Below, one piece after another: positions 1 through 9,071 of a stretch of DNA of 58,125 nt. Below the pieces are notes generated by a model. The model was not told the origin of the DNA. It did no database searches and saw only the letters and a program-made list of their open reading frames with translations. The stretch spans positions 1 to 58,125 of the forward strand of contig JAUIAB010000019.1 of the NCBI GenBank assembly GCA_030425505.1. The letters run 5' to 3'. This DNA is from Bacteroidia bacterium (lineage in GTDB: Bacteria > Bacteroidota > Bacteroidia > Cytophagales > Flammeovirgaceae). The position numbers were made by a program, and so were the translations under genes. The stretch's first letter is position 1; the number at the start of each line of letters is the position of its first letter.

Positions 1-190
1 AGGCAAGTTGAACCCTCGCTTCGTATAAGCCTTTAGTTCCAGTAACAGCTTTAAGGTAATTTGATGGAATTCTTTCAAGGGTTTCAATAGCTTCAATTAC
101 CTTATATATCTTATCTTGAACCTTCTTAGGTTGTTCAGCCAAAAAGTCTCTAAAATAATTTTTGCAAGCAATTACTTGCTGTACTTTCAT
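1..190 (-). CDS. RelE/HigB-like (phage Gp49-type) toxin, C-terminus off the left edge
   Basis: Reading the minus strand from an ATG at 190 gives an open frame of 63 codons that runs off the left edge. It begins MKVQQVIACKNYFRDFL and continues with KVQDKIYKVIEAIETLERIP and then LYEARVQL. This is the typical N-terminal half of the Gp49-like/HigB branch of the RelE/ParE mRNA-interferase fold. Members of that family cleave ribosome-bound mRNA, and a Xre/HigA antitoxin usually follows the toxin gene; that position would lie outside the window. The 79 bases between this start and the end of the next gene hold nothing I recognise. The catalytic C-terminal part is missing, so I cannot say whether the toxin is intact. 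Confidence 0.75.
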   Translation of the reverse strand, partial: MKVQQVIACKNYFRDFLAEQPKKVQDKIYKVIEAIETLERIPSNYLKAVTGTKGLYEARVQLA

Positions 191-269
191 AACGCTAAAT
201 GTAACTTAAAAGTTACAAATTAGCAATAGCTCTTTTTCTATTGCCAAAAACTCTCTATGAAGAGAGCAA

Positions 270-1184
270 TTAGTAGTTGATTTCATGCGGACTATTTGGA
301 AATTTATTTTTGAAAAATGTTTTCCATTTCTTTTTCTCCCCATCATTTTGAGCTAGCTTAATAAGCCCTACGCATGCTTCCCAAACATTGAATTCAGTGT
401 CTTCTTTACACTCACCTTTTTGGTATGCTTTTAAGTAATAGTCTATGGCTTTTTCATAATTTTTCAAAAAGAAATAGGAAGCCCCTATACAGGTCAAAAT
501 ATCATAAATTCTTATTCCCAATACTATATTTTCATTTTCTTTCGCTTGAGCTAGAAGAAATTGACTGGCTTCAATAGCTAGTTCATAATACGTGCTTTGA
601 ATAAAATCTAAATAAGCCAACTTGATTGCCTTATAGTTTTTTGCCTCACTACATAAAGACTTAAAGTCTAAGTATTTTTCTAGAGCGTCTTCATTTGAAG
701 AAAAAACACCTTTTTTAGAAAAAGCTAGTTCTTTTACAAATACAATTCTAAGCTCTCCATCCTCAAAGCCTTCGCATTTAATTACATAGCCGCTTTTAGC
801 ATTATAGTTGCCTAAATAAATATCATATATCGAACTATCACATAATGCCTCATCAAGCTGCTCTAAAATTATTGCTAGCCAAAAACCCAACTCTTTAAAC
901 TGCTCTAAATCATAAGCTTCCTTATTTTCATTAAGCATGGCTTCTGTTCCTGATAACATATAAGAAAAGCCTTTGTTTTTAATAAAAATAGGGTGTGCTA
1001 ATATTCTCTTTATTATAGATAAGACTTCGTCAAATCGTTCCAGGTCACTTTGCCTATAGCTTTTGATGCTATCTCCATCATCTTTTATAAAAATGTCAAA
1101 GGATTTACATAATAACGAAATACACTGAAGATAGTCTTCTTCGTTTAAAAACTTTTTTGCTTCTCTGATTTTTTCTAAAGTCAT
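270..1184 (-). CDS. Hypothetical protein with TPR-like C-terminus
   Basis: This 304-residue protein has no signal peptide or membrane segment, so it is probably cytoplasmic. It is rich in Lys, Glu, Tyr and Leu and looks all-helical. Near residues 225-270 the stretch YDILTCIGASYFFLKNYEKA followed by a second helix has the spacing of a tetratricopeptide repeat, so a scaffold or protein-protein contact role is possible. I do not recognise the family. It reads in the same direction as the toxin fragment to its left, about 80 bases away, which suggests an accessory location. The ATG at 1184 is preceded by AT-rich DNA without a clear ribosome binding site, as is normal in this phylum. Confidence 0.6.
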   Translation of the reverse strand: MTLEKIREAKKFLNEEDYLQCISLLCKSFDIFIKDDGDSIKSYRQSDLERFDEVLSIIKRILAHPIFIKNKGFSYMLSGTEAMLNENKEAYDLEQFKELGFWLAIILEQLDEALCDSSIYDIYLGNYNAKSGYVIKCEGFEDGELRIVFVKELAFSKKGVFSSNEDALEKYLDFKSLCSEAKNYKAIKLAYLDFIQSTYYELAIEASQFLLAQAKENENIVLGIRIYDILTCIGASYFFLKNYEKAIDYYLKAYQKGECKEDTEFNVWEACVGLIKLAQNDGEKKKWKTFFKNKFPNSPHEINY

Positions 1185-1297
1185 TGAATTAAAATAATGA
1201 TAATCAATTTTTTATATAGTAATAAATCAATCTTCCGATATGCTCTATTCTCATTTTTTGTTTAAAGATATCGGTAAAAAAAACTCTCTGAAAGAAC

Positions 1298-1732
1298 TTA
1301 TTTTTTATGCATTTTAAATTTAACCTCAAGGATAACTCCACTTAATAAAGCTCCAATCAGAGTAAATATGATATCAAAAAAATCAAAGTTTCTACCATCT
1401 AACCAGAGAATAATTTCATATAGCGTCAAAATAAAAAATGTTTTCGATACTTGAGCGATAAATGGATTGATAAAAAAAGCTTTCAGCTTAAGCCCTAAGG
1501 CTCTGTATATAAATGGATACCCTAAAGCTGCCAGAAAACTAGGTAATACTCCAAGTTAAAAGCTATAATTCAGTTTTCTGTACTCCTGAACTACAAATAC
1601 TAGAACTAGAATTAATACACAAAAAGAGGCAGATATAGCTCTATTTGATAATCTATAATTCCCTTTTTCTAATAACCTTTTTTCTAGGAATGAGATTAAA
1701 ATGAAACATAAAAAAAGGGATAAAATATTCAT
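1298..1732 (-). pseudogene. Small multi-helix membrane protein gene with one in-frame stop
   Basis: From an ATG at 1732 the minus strand reads 58 codons (beginning MNILSLFLCFILISFLE, then a second hydrophobic helix), reaches TAA at 1558-1556, and continues in the same frame for 86 more codons to TAA at 1298. The downstream part contains LGVLPSFLAALGYPF, FFILTLYEIILW and DIIFTLIGALLSGVIL. These are hydrophobic segments like those of small VanZ-like/DUF-type membrane proteins of Bacteroidota, in which a GxLPxFxAA motif precedes the last helices. Together the parts make a coherent four-helix protein of about 144 residues interrupted by one codon. A nonsense mutation or a sequencing error are both possible, and the family assignment is from memory of the pattern. 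This accounts for most of the 600-base gap. Confidence 0.6.
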
Positions 1733-1785
1733 GAACTGTTTTGCCTGTTATTAATCTAGTTTGATATGTTATTCCCTTCAGTTAC

Positions 1786-3312
1786 TTAATTAATTCTATA
1801 AACTTTAAACCCTACCAACTCATCCGAGTAAACAACTTTCCAGTCTTCAGGGGGAGACTGGTTTTTCCAACTCATCACATATTGGATTTTGTGTTTCTTT
1901 AGCTTGTCTTCTGCCTCTTTCCAGTCTTTGTAATCTTTTAGCATGCCATAATTTTGAGCATCGGCATACCAGCCAACATAAAGGCTATAGTGCCAATCAT
2001 CGTAACCATATAGATTAGCAACCTTAGCATTCTGGAGCATCGGCTTGAGAGCAACCCCTATCTCTTTGAATTTATGCACTTTATAGGCATAATTCATCAC
2101 ATAAGCACCATAGTTTTTTATTGGTAAAATTGTGAAAGATGCCAGCATCACAAAAGCAAGTACTCTGGTTTGTAGTTTATTAAGGTAAGGAAGAAGCAGT
2201 TGCACTTTATAAAAGGCATAGTACATCATCAGCAGGTCTAAAAAGAAAGTATACCTTTCTTCTATCACAATAAGAAGATATCCAGAGGGATATAGTAGAG
2301 AAATAATCAAAAGAAGCTTTTCATAAAACTTCATTTTTTCTTTTGAGAAAAAGGAAAGAAGTAAAAAGATAAGAGCCACAGCATGAAATACATTCAAGCT
2401 GCTTAAGTAGTTAATAAAGTTCTGCAGAACTACATGCATTAGCCAGTATTTGAAAGAACCTAAACTCTGAAAAGGATGCCAGTCCAATTTATCAGCTAAA
2501 AAGGTAGGGTCTTGCCAGACAGAGTAATGCTGGGAAGAAGTAGGAGACAGTAGCCCATCTACCAGCATAGGGTGTTCATGTTGATAAATTGGAGATGCTT
2601 TTGCCAAATTATAATTCCCTCCAGAACTGAGCAGAAACCCATCGTATTTTGTACTTAAAATACTTCCCCAAGTAATAGCAAGACCTAAAAAGATGGAGAA
2701 CTGAATAATGAAAAACTTTCTGGAAATTTTTTTCCTGAAGACTAAAAAAACTACTACAAAAAGAGCCGCTAAAAAAGGAAAGTTATATGCTTTGGCATAA
2801 TAGGCTACTCCAGCTAAAACACCTACAAAAAGAGCATTTTTAAGAGAGAAGTCTTTCTTCAGATAGACTCGAAAAATAACCAAAAGAAGCCATACAGAAA
2901 GCAAATCAGGAGAAGTGTGGAGAAGCGAAAAATGACTTAGCTTAATGCTTAAAGCACAAAAAAAGAAGGTTTTAAAAAGTGACTTGAGGTTTAAAACTAA
3001 TTTCTGGATCTGGTTTATCTCATAAATTACTCCAAACCCTACAAAAACAAGTAAAAACCTAAAGGTTTCAGGCATTGGAAAAGACAGATAAACAAAAGGG
3101 GTTAAAATCCAGCTAATCAGCGGAGACCAGTACGCATTAATTGCGTTCTCCCAGTCGCCATTGGCATAAAATTTAGCAATTTCTATATAGCTAATACCAT
3201 CGGGGTCAATTCTACAGGAGTAAAACCAAAAGAATACTAGACTTAAGGAAGCATATACTGCTAAGGAAAACGCATATCCATTATTAACTATTTGCTGTAT
3301 CAACTTCTTCAT
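1786..3312 (-). CDS. GT-C-type (glycosyltransferase 39-like) membrane protein
   Basis: The 508-residue protein has about ten hydrophobic segments. After the first helix comes [20 protein letters not shown], matching the first extracytoplasmic loop of GT-C glycosyltransferases (ArnT/PMT-like), where an acidic residue binds the metal or the lipid-phosphate sugar. The C-terminal 100 residues are a soluble domain. Such enzymes transfer sugars from polyprenyl-phosphate carriers on the outer face of the inner membrane. The start at 3312 lies inside the end of the upstream FAD oxidoreductase gene (29-base overlap), so the two are translationally coupled and probably act on the same glycan. Acceptor and donor cannot be read from the sequence. 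Confidence 0.65.
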   Translation of the reverse strand: MKKLIQQIVNNGYAFSLAVYASLSLVFFWFYSCRIDPDGISYIEIAKFYANGDWENAINAYWSPLISWILTPFVYLSFPMPETFRFLLVFVGFGVIYEINQIQKLVLNLKSLFKTFFFCALSIKLSHFSLLHTSPDLLSVWLLLVIFRVYLKKDFSLKNALFVGVLAGVAYYAKAYNFPFLAALFVVVFLVFRKKISRKFFIIQFSIFLGLAITWGSILSTKYDGFLLSSGGNYNLAKASPIYQHEHPMLVDGLLSPTSSQHYSVWQDPTFLADKLDWHPFQSLGSFKYWLMHVVLQNFINYLSSLNVFHAVALIFLLLSFFSKEKMKFYEKLLLIISLLYPSGYLLIVIEERYTFFLDLLMMYYAFYKVQLLLPYLNKLQTRVLAFVMLASFTILPIKNYGAYVMNYAYKVHKFKEIGVALKPMLQNAKVANLYGYDDWHYSLYVGWYADAQNYGMLKDYKDWKEAEDKLKKHKIQYVMSWKNQSPPEDWKVVYSDELVGFKVYRIN

Positions 3313-4834
3313 GATACTCTTTTTCTGTGTTTACCTCCCAAATAGAGGTTTTATTATCCAATGAATTATTGATAATCAAATCTACTGCTTTCATGGCAGT
3401 GAGCATGGAGTGATCTTGATTGTTATATTTATGCATCCCATTTCTGCCAACCAAAAATAGATTTTCAAAACGGCTGACCCAGTTTTTTACCTCATCAAAT
3501 TGAGAGTACACACCAGTATAACTTGGATATGCTTTCGGAATCCTTACCACTTTGTAGTCTATCAAGCTCTCTTTTTTGGCGATATTAATTTTCTCAAGTT
3601 CATCCATGGCAAAATCAGCAATAGAGCTATCCTCCCAATTCCATATCTCATCATCGGTGAAACAGAAATATTCCAAGCCAAGCCAATAGGTAGAAGAATT
3701 AGGGTTCATTCCCGGACTCCAATTGTGAAAAAATTGAATCCTGCCTAATTTGACTTTACCAGATTGTATATAGATCCAATTATCCTTAATATTTTTCTTA
3801 GATAAATTTTTCAGTTCTACCCCAACAACTAAAAAATCTCTATACGATAGATTGTCAGAAATAGACAGAACCTCTTCTTTAGGAGAAGGATTCAAAGCCC
3901 TATTTAGGTTTTGAACAGGCATAGAAGAAATGAAGTAATCTCCTTTTAAAGTAGAGGTGCTTCCACTCTTCATTCTTACTTCCATATCAGAAATGACTCC
4001 ATCACAATGATTGATTTTCTCAACTATAGAATTAAGCCAAATTTCACCTCCTTTTTTTTCTATCTGCTTGGCTACCTCTTCCCAGAGCTGACCTGGACCA
4101 TAATACGGGTAAAGAAACTGCTCTATAAGTGAAGTCTCCGCTTCTTTCAAGTTGTTTTTAAAGCCAAAAAAGCTTTTTATTGCTTCCTTAATTATTTTTT
4201 TAACAGAGAGGTTTTTTACTCGTTGAGCACCCCATTCTGCACTGATTTTTTTGCAAGGAATACCCCATACTTTTCCTGTATAAGACTCAAAAAAGGTTTG
4301 GTAAAGCTCTTTCCCAAATCGGTTGATGTAAAAATCCTCTAGGGATTCTTCTTTTTTAATTGGAAATAACTTAGCTGACAGATAAGTAAAAAAAACCTTA
4401 ATCAAGCGGATTAAGCCTAGATTTTTCAAGGTTTTTGCTGAAAGTGAAATAGGATAATCAAAAAATTTACCCTCAAAATAAATTCTCGACTTTCTAGGAC
4501 GCAATAGAAAAGACTCTTCAGAAGAAGTTGACTTGGTATTTGGAGTTTTAAAGCTGTGCGATTGATTTTGGTAGCTTGTAAAAAGTTGAGAGTCTTTTAT
4601 TTTTTTTTCGGGAGGCAAAAAGCTAAACCAAAAATCTAAAACTTTAGAAGATTTGGAAAAAAAACGATGCCCACCCAAATCCATCCTTTTGCCATTGTGA
4701 AAAACGGTCTTGGAGATACCGCCAACCTGACTATCCATTTCAATTACAATTGGCTTCAGGTCAGACTTTTGTAAAATCTCCCAAGCTGCCGTAAGTCCTG
4801 CAGGTCCTGCACCAATTATAATGACTTTTTTCAC
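3284..4834 (-). CDS. FAD/NAD(P)-dependent amine-oxidase-like oxidoreductase (UDP-galactopyranose-mutase-like)
   Basis: This 516-residue protein opens with the dinucleotide-binding motif [16 protein letters not shown] and an acidic residue at the end of the second strand ([10 protein letters not shown]), the FAD-binding Rossmann signature of the amine-oxidase/phytoene-desaturase superfamily. The C-terminus has [19 protein letters not shown], where the FAD-contacting GRNG segment resembles UDP-galactopyranose mutase and protoporphyrinogen-oxidase-like proteins. Such proteins occur in polysaccharide loci, and the coupled GT-C glycosyltransferase fits a role in making or modifying an activated sugar or lipid-linked intermediate. 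The exact reaction is not determinable. The ATG at 4834 is right before the Rossmann motif, so the start is secure. Confidence 0.75.
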   Translation of the reverse strand: MKKVIIIGAGPAGLTAAWEILQKSDLKPIVIEMDSQVGGISKTVFHNGKRMDLGGHRFFSKSSKVLDFWFSFLPPEKKIKDSQLFTSYQNQSHSFKTPNTKSTSSEESFLLRPRKSRIYFEGKFFDYPISLSAKTLKNLGLIRLIKVFFTYLSAKLFPIKKEESLEDFYINRFGKELYQTFFESYTGKVWGIPCKKISAEWGAQRVKNLSVKKIIKEAIKSFFGFKNNLKEAETSLIEQFLYPYYGPGQLWEEVAKQIEKKGGEIWLNSIVEKINHCDGVISDMEVRMKSGSTSTLKGDYFISSMPVQNLNRALNPSPKEEVLSISDNLSYRDFLVVGVELKNLSKKNIKDNWIYIQSGKVKLGRIQFFHNWSPGMNPNSSTYWLGLEYFCFTDDEIWNWEDSSIADFAMDELEKINIAKKESLIDYKVVRIPKAYPSYTGVYSQFDEVKNWVSRFENLFLVGRNGMHKYNNQDHSMLTAMKAVDLIINNSLDNKTSIWEVNTEKEYHEEVDTANS

Positions 4835-4968
4835 TATGTAAAGTTAAGAACAGTACGTAATAATGTTGTTACTATCCAATTTACATACAAATTCACAGGA
4901 GCTAATAATTAAAATACCACATATACATCTAAAAACCAAGATTAGACCTGGGTTTACTAATTTTACAT

Positions 4969-6000
4969 ATGAATGAAATTTGCTTAATCCAAAATAGCGG
5001 TGAGCTACAAATACTAGAGCAACTATCTGAATTTAGCAAAGTAGCAGTAATAGTTGATGAAAACTCTCTAAAACACTGTTATCCTCAAATAAAAGAGCAT
5101 TTACCCAAACACTATTGTATACAGATTAAAAGTGGAGAAGAGCATAAAAACCTCAATACTTGTATTGAAATTTGGCAAAAGCTGACAGAGTTAAAATTTG
5201 ACCGAAAATCTGCAGTAGTTAACCTAGGAGGAGGGGTAGTTGGAGATATGGGTGGATTTTGTGCAGCCACATACAAAAGAGGTATGAAATTCTGGCAAAT
5301 TCCTACAACAATATTGGCTCAAGTAGATGCTAGTATAGGAGGTAAGCTAGGGATAGACTTTGAAACCTATAAAAATCATATTGGACTGTTTCAAAACCCT
5401 GAAAAAGTAATTCTATACCCTGGCTTCGTAAGTACTTTGCCAGAGAGAGAAATAAAATCAGGGTATGCAGAAGTGATTAAACATGCCTTAATAAATGATT
5501 CGAAAGAATGGGAAATTATTTCTAAGCTAAATATCCATGAAGCCGATTGGTTTGAAATAATTAAACAATCGTATGCAGTAAAAAAACATGTAGTTGAAAA
5601 AGACCCCAAAGAACTGGGAATCAGAAAATTATTAAATTTTGGACACACTATTGGTCACGCGGTAGAAAGTTATCTTATTGAAGATTCAAAAAGAAAAATA
5701 CTACATGGTGAAGCAGTTGCCATGGGGATAGTATGTGAAGCCTATTTATCTTACAAAAAGTCGACGCTTAGCAATGATTCTTTTCAGGAAATTAATAATT
5801 ATATCCAAAAGCTTTACCCAAAAGTAAGCTTATCAAAAAATGAGATTTCACAGCTTTACCCTATTATGTTGCAAGACAAAAAGAATGAAAATGAAAAAAT
5901 AAGTTTCATATTACTAAAAGAGATAGGACAAGCATCTTACAATAACTATCTAAACTGGGATGAAATAGTAGAGAGTATTGAATTTTACCTTGATCAATAA
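4969..6000 (+). CDS. aroB: 3-dehydroquinate synthase
   Basis: AroB converts DAHP to 3-dehydroquinate, the second step of the shikimate pathway, using NAD+ and a divalent metal. The 343-residue length is normal. Visible motifs are the NAD-binding GGGVVGDMGGFCAATYKRG, the loop IPTTILAQVDASIGGK, and the three metal ligands: Glu in GYAEVIKHALI, His in NFGHTIGHAVES and His in LHGEAVAMG. It begins an apparent aroB-coaE-tilS run: coaE starts 20 bases after its stop. It is divergent from the FAD oxidoreductase gene with a 134-base AT-rich spacer that should hold both promoters. Confidence 0.96.
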   Translation: MNEICLIQNSGELQILEQLSEFSKVAVIVDENSLKHCYPQIKEHLPKHYCIQIKSGEEHKNLNTCIEIWQKLTELKFDRKSAVVNLGGGVVGDMGGFCAATYKRGMKFWQIPTTILAQVDASIGGKLGIDFETYKNHIGLFQNPEKVILYPGFVSTLPEREIKSGYAEVIKHALINDSKEWEIISKLNIHEADWFEIIKQSYAVKKHVVEKDPKELGIRKLLNFGHTIGHAVESYLIEDSKRKILHGEAVAMGIVCEAYLSYKKSTLSNDSFQEINNYIQKLYPKVSLSKNEISQLYPIMLQDKKNENEKISFILLKEIGQASYNNYLNWDEIVESIEFYLDQ

Positions 6001-6020
6001 ATCAAATAATAAGTAAAAAA

Positions 6021-6614
6021 ATGCTAAAAATTGGATTAACTGGGGGTATTGGAGCTGGAAAAAGTGTAGTTGCTAAAGTGTTCAAAGTACTTCAAGTCCC
6101 TGTATTTGATGCAGATTTAGTTGCAAAGCAATTGGTAAATGAAAGTGACAGCCTCAAAAGTTCCATCAAAAAAGAATTTGGAGAGGAAGCATATACGCCA
6201 GAAGGACGCTTGAACAGAGACTATATCGCTACTACAGTATTTAATGACCCTCAAAGATTAAAGAACTTAAACTCTATTATCCACCCTGAAGTCAGAAATT
6301 CATTTGAAGATTGGTGTTCTAAAAAAAGAGATCACGCCTATGTCATAAACGAAGCTGCTTTACTTTTTGAGTCTGGATCTTACAAAAGTTTGGATGCAAC
6401 AATATTAGTCACTGCTTCTGAACAGCTAAGAGTAAAGCGAGTTTTGAAACGAGATCCTTTTAGGTCTAAGGAAGAGGTTTTTAATATAATCAATAGGCAA
6501 ATGTCAGAAGAAGAAAAGATCTCATTAGCCAATTATAGAATTATCAATGATGATAATGCCCTAATAATGCCTCAAATTTTGGATATTCATAAAAAAATTA
6601 TCGCTTTAATGTAA
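6021..6614 (+). CDS. coaE: Dephospho-CoA kinase
   Basis: CoaE phosphorylates the 3'-hydroxyl of dephospho-CoA, the last step of coenzyme A synthesis. At 197 residues the length is standard. The N-terminal GLTGGIGAGKS is the Walker A loop, followed by VFDADLVAKQLV with the conserved Asp of the DADxxA motif. The central IHPEVRNSFEDW and INEAALLFESG segments belong to the CoA-binding lid region, and LRVKRVLKRD is the family's basic helix. Its stop codon directly abuts the tilS ATG with no spacer, so the two are translationally coupled. Confidence 0.96.
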   Translation: MLKIGLTGGIGAGKSVVAKVFKVLQVPVFDADLVAKQLVNESDSLKSSIKKEFGEEAYTPEGRLNRDYIATTVFNDPQRLKNLNSIIHPEVRNSFEDWCSKKRDHAYVINEAALLFESGSYKSLDATILVTASEQLRVKRVLKRDPFRSKEEVFNIINRQMSEEEKISLANYRIINDDNALIMPQILDIHKKIIALM

Positions 6615-7955
6615 ATGTCAAATTTCTCCAAAAAAATACAAGGAAACTTCAAAGAGTTTTGTAATGAAAATAATCTTCTTGTAGAAGTACAAACTATTTT
6701 ATTAGCTTTCAGTGGAGGAGTAGACTCAGTCGTACTATTGGATCTTTTTAGAGCTTGTTTCCCCAATCTTTCAATTACAGCTCTTCACTGCAACTTTCAA
6801 CTAAGAGGACGAGAATCTGATGAAGATGAGCAATTTGTAAGATCACTTGCAAATAGATATCAAATAGAAATCCTTACTCAACGCTTTGAAACAGAAAGGA
6901 CTGCTAAAGAAAATGGGGTCTCTATACAGATGGCTGCAAGAAGCCTGAGATATGAATGGTTTGACCAGCAACAAAACCGAAAGGAGTTTGCTGCTATTGC
7001 CACAGCACATCATGCTACAGATCAACTAGAAACTCTGGTTTTCAACCTAGCCAAAGGCACGGATGTATCAGGTTTAAGAGGTATGTTGCCTAAAGATGCC
7101 AGCAGGATAAAGCCACTTTTATTTTTATCTAAAGAAAATATCATCCAATATGCTGAAGAAAACAAGTTAAAATGGAGAGAAGATAGCTCTAATGCAAAAA
7201 GTGATTATGCCAGAAATAAAATAAGGCATAAAGTCTTACCCATCCTAAGAGAAATAAACCCATCGGTGGATACTGGAGCATTTGAAATTACTGAAAAGCT
7301 AAAAAGGGTTGAAGAGGTGTATTTTGAGAGCCTTCCCTCTGTAAAAGAAGGGGAGGGTACATCCTTTAAAATATCTTTAGAGGATAAAGTGAAACCAGTC
7401 GATTATTATTATTTACTAAAAAGGTTTGGGTTCAATTATCAGGAGTTAAAAAAGATACTAAAAGAGCCTCTTCAAACTGGGCGACAGATCATAAATAATC
7501 AATATATATTAACACTAGACAGAAATAGTTTTCTTATAGAAGAAAATAAAGGTGAGAAAAGTGTAAGAGAATACATTTTAGAAAGGAAAAATCAAAAAAT
7601 AGAATTAGATAAATATCAATCTTTAGAACTGGCAATTTATCCTCTCAGTTCTTCTCCAGACTACAATAATTTGCAGATAGCTTATTTAGATTCTACAAAA
7701 ATAACCTATCCATTAATAGCACGAAAATGGAAAAAAGGGGATAAGTTCCAACCTTTTGGCATGAAATTTCAAAAGAAGCTTAGTGACTTTTTTATTGACA
7801 ATAAAGTCTCTTTAGTTGACAAAAAGAAACTTTGGGTTATTACTGATGCTAATAATAAAATTATCTGGGTATCAGGTTATAGAATAGATGATAAACATAA
7901 AATCACTGCCTCTACCGAAAAAGTCTGTGAATTAAGGCTTATCAAAAAGAACTAG
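6615..7955 (+). CDS. tilS: tRNA(Ile)-lysidine synthase
   Basis: TilS attaches lysine to C34 of the CAU-anticodon tRNA-Ile with ATP so that it reads AUA. The PP-loop motif FSGGVDSVVLLDLF lies near residues 30-43, followed by LHCNFQLRGRESDEDE and the family motif ATAHHATDQLETLVFNL. The C-terminal ARKWKKGDKFQPFGMKFQ and the following KKLSDFF form the TilS C-terminal tRNA-binding domain. The 446 residues are full length for the long form. It starts on the base after the coaE stop and ends two bases before the convergent DUF3467 gene, leaving no room for a separate terminator. Confidence 0.96.
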   Translation: MSNFSKKIQGNFKEFCNENNLLVEVQTILLAFSGGVDSVVLLDLFRACFPNLSITALHCNFQLRGRESDEDEQFVRSLANRYQIEILTQRFETERTAKENGVSIQMAARSLRYEWFDQQQNRKEFAAIATAHHATDQLETLVFNLAKGTDVSGLRGMLPKDASRIKPLLFLSKENIIQYAEENKLKWREDSSNAKSDYARNKIRHKVLPILREINPSVDTGAFEITEKLKRVEEVYFESLPSVKEGEGTSFKISLEDKVKPVDYYYLLKRFGFNYQELKKILKEPLQTGRQIINNQYILTLDRNSFLIEENKGEKSVREYILERKNQKIELDKYQSLELAIYPLSSSPDYNNLQIAYLDSTKITYPLIARKWKKGDKFQPFGMKFQKKLSDFFIDNKVSLVDKKKLWVITDANNKIIWVSGYRIDDKHKITASTEKVCELRLIKKN

Positions 7956-7957
7956 TT

Positions 7958-8287
7958 TTATGCCTCTCCAATAGTTCCCCCAAAGTTCATAGGGAACTTT
8001 GGATAGTTCTCAGCCTGTTTAATGTCACCATAACTAGCTTCGTATTTATCAATATTTTCTTGTAAAGCAGCTAGTAGTCTTTTAGCATGATCTGGAGTGA
8101 GAATAATTCTTGACTTTACTTTAGCCTTAGGTAAACCTGGCATCAATCGAATAAAATCTATTACAAATTCGCTATTTGAGTGTGCTATCATAGCTAGGTT
8201 AGCATATTTGCCTTCTGCTATTTCTTCTGACAGTTCAATATTTATTTTTTTATTATTCGAATTATTATTTTCTTTTTTATTACTCAT
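7958..8287 (-). CDS. DUF3467 domain protein
   Basis: The protein is about 109 residues when started at the ATG at 8287 (MSNKKENNN). An in-frame upstream ATG at 8308 would add only seven residues and is less likely. After a polar Asn/Lys-rich head it has INIELSEEIAEGKYANLAMI, then HSNSEFVIDFIRLMPG and RIILTPDHAKRLLAALQENI, the conserved core of DUF3467, a small family found widely in Bacteroidota and other bacteria. Its function is not established. It stands alone and is convergent with tilS. Confidence 0.9.
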   Translation of the reverse strand: MSNKKENNNSNNKKINIELSEEIAEGKYANLAMIAHSNSEFVIDFIRLMPGLPKAKVKSRIILTPDHAKRLLAALQENIDKYEASYGDIKQAENYPKFPMNFGGTIGEA

Positions 8288-8361
8288 ATTTAATACATTT
8301 AGATACAAATAAAACAGGAATATAAAAGCACATCAAGTTATTACTACCTAAATTTCAAATA

Positions 8362-8859
8362 ATGAAGCTCAGTTGGTTAAAAAAATTATTGTTTACGATC
8401 TTGGTAATTATAATATCATCATGCAAAGCAAACCACATTACAGCCAAAAAACCTATTCGAACAAGCAGTAAGGTCAGTTCGAAATCAGAAAAGGTATTAA
8501 AAGAAGCTAGAAAGTACTATGGAGTAAAACATAAAATTGGTGGTATGGATAGAAAAGGGATTGATTGCTCTGGGCTTACTTATCAGTCATTCAAATCTGT
8601 AGGGGTAAAACTTCCGCGATCTGCTCGAGATCAGGTGAAAATCGGACAAAAAGTAAGCCTGAATAAGCTTCAAGAGGGAGATTTAGTGTTTTTTTCATTT
8701 AGGAAAAAAGTAAGAATATCCCATGTAGGAATCGTCTCGAAAGTAAAGAAAGATGAAATTAAATTTATTCATACCTCGACAAGCAAAGGTGTAAGAGAGG
8801 ACGATTTATTATCGAATTACTGGAAAAAATATTTTATAATTGGAAAAAGAGTAATTTAG
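8362..8859 (+). CDS. NlpC/P60 (C40) cell-wall peptidase, lipoprotein
   Basis: The 165-residue protein starts with a hydrophobic signal ending in ISSCK, a lipobox that predicts lipidation at Cys21 and anchoring in the envelope. The catalytic domain follows: the nucleophile Cys in GIDCSGLTYQSF, the first His in ISHVGIV and the second polar residue in FIHTSTSKGV. The loop PRSARDQ is typical of the family. Such enzymes cleave peptidoglycan stem peptides, commonly the gamma-D-Glu-meso-DAP bond. It is divergent from the DUF3467 gene (74 bases) and followed after about 100 bases by tRNA-Ala. Confidence 0.92.
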   Translation: MKLSWLKKLLFTILVIIISSCKANHITAKKPIRTSSKVSSKSEKVLKEARKYYGVKHKIGGMDRKGIDCSGLTYQSFKSVGVKLPRSARDQVKIGQKVSLNKLQEGDLVFFSFRKKVRISHVGIVSKVKKDEIKFIHTSTSKGVREDDLLSNYWKKYFIIGKRVI

Positions 8860-8960
8860 GTTTAATACTTCTTGAAAATACCCGAAGAAAAAAAAAGCCT
8901 TAATAGAAAAACTTTTTATTTGTAAGGAATTATTTAATTTAGCGATATTTATTAGAAGGG

Positions 8961-9034
8961 GGGGGATTAGCTCAGTTGGCTAGAGCGCTACGCTGGCAGT
9001 GTATAGGTCATCGGTTCGAGCCCGATATCCTCCA
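8961..9034 (+). tRNA. tRNA-Ala(GGC)
   Basis: A full cloverleaf can be folded. The acceptor stem GGGGGAT pairs with ATCCTCC and includes G3:U70, the alanyl-tRNA-synthetase identity pair. The D stem GCTC/GAGC, anticodon loop CTGGCAG with anticodon GGC at 8995-8997, and T arm ATCGG-TTCGAGC-CCGAT are regular. In the anticodon stem pairs 28-42 to 30-40 are Watson-Crick and 31-39 is G-U, but 27-43 is a C/U mismatch. The discriminator base is A and CCA is not encoded (CAA follows). The 5' end lies in a run of eight G, five of which belong to the mature tRNA. Confidence 0.93.
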
Positions 9035-9071
9035 CAATAAAATAGTTCTCTTAGATAAACTCCTAAGATTA

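Noticed and set aside
8976..9071. N-terminal extension of the 480-aa protein, open through the tRNA-Ala gene
   Set aside because: The extension is the tRNA read as codons; the ATG at 9072, after the tRNA, is the credible start.
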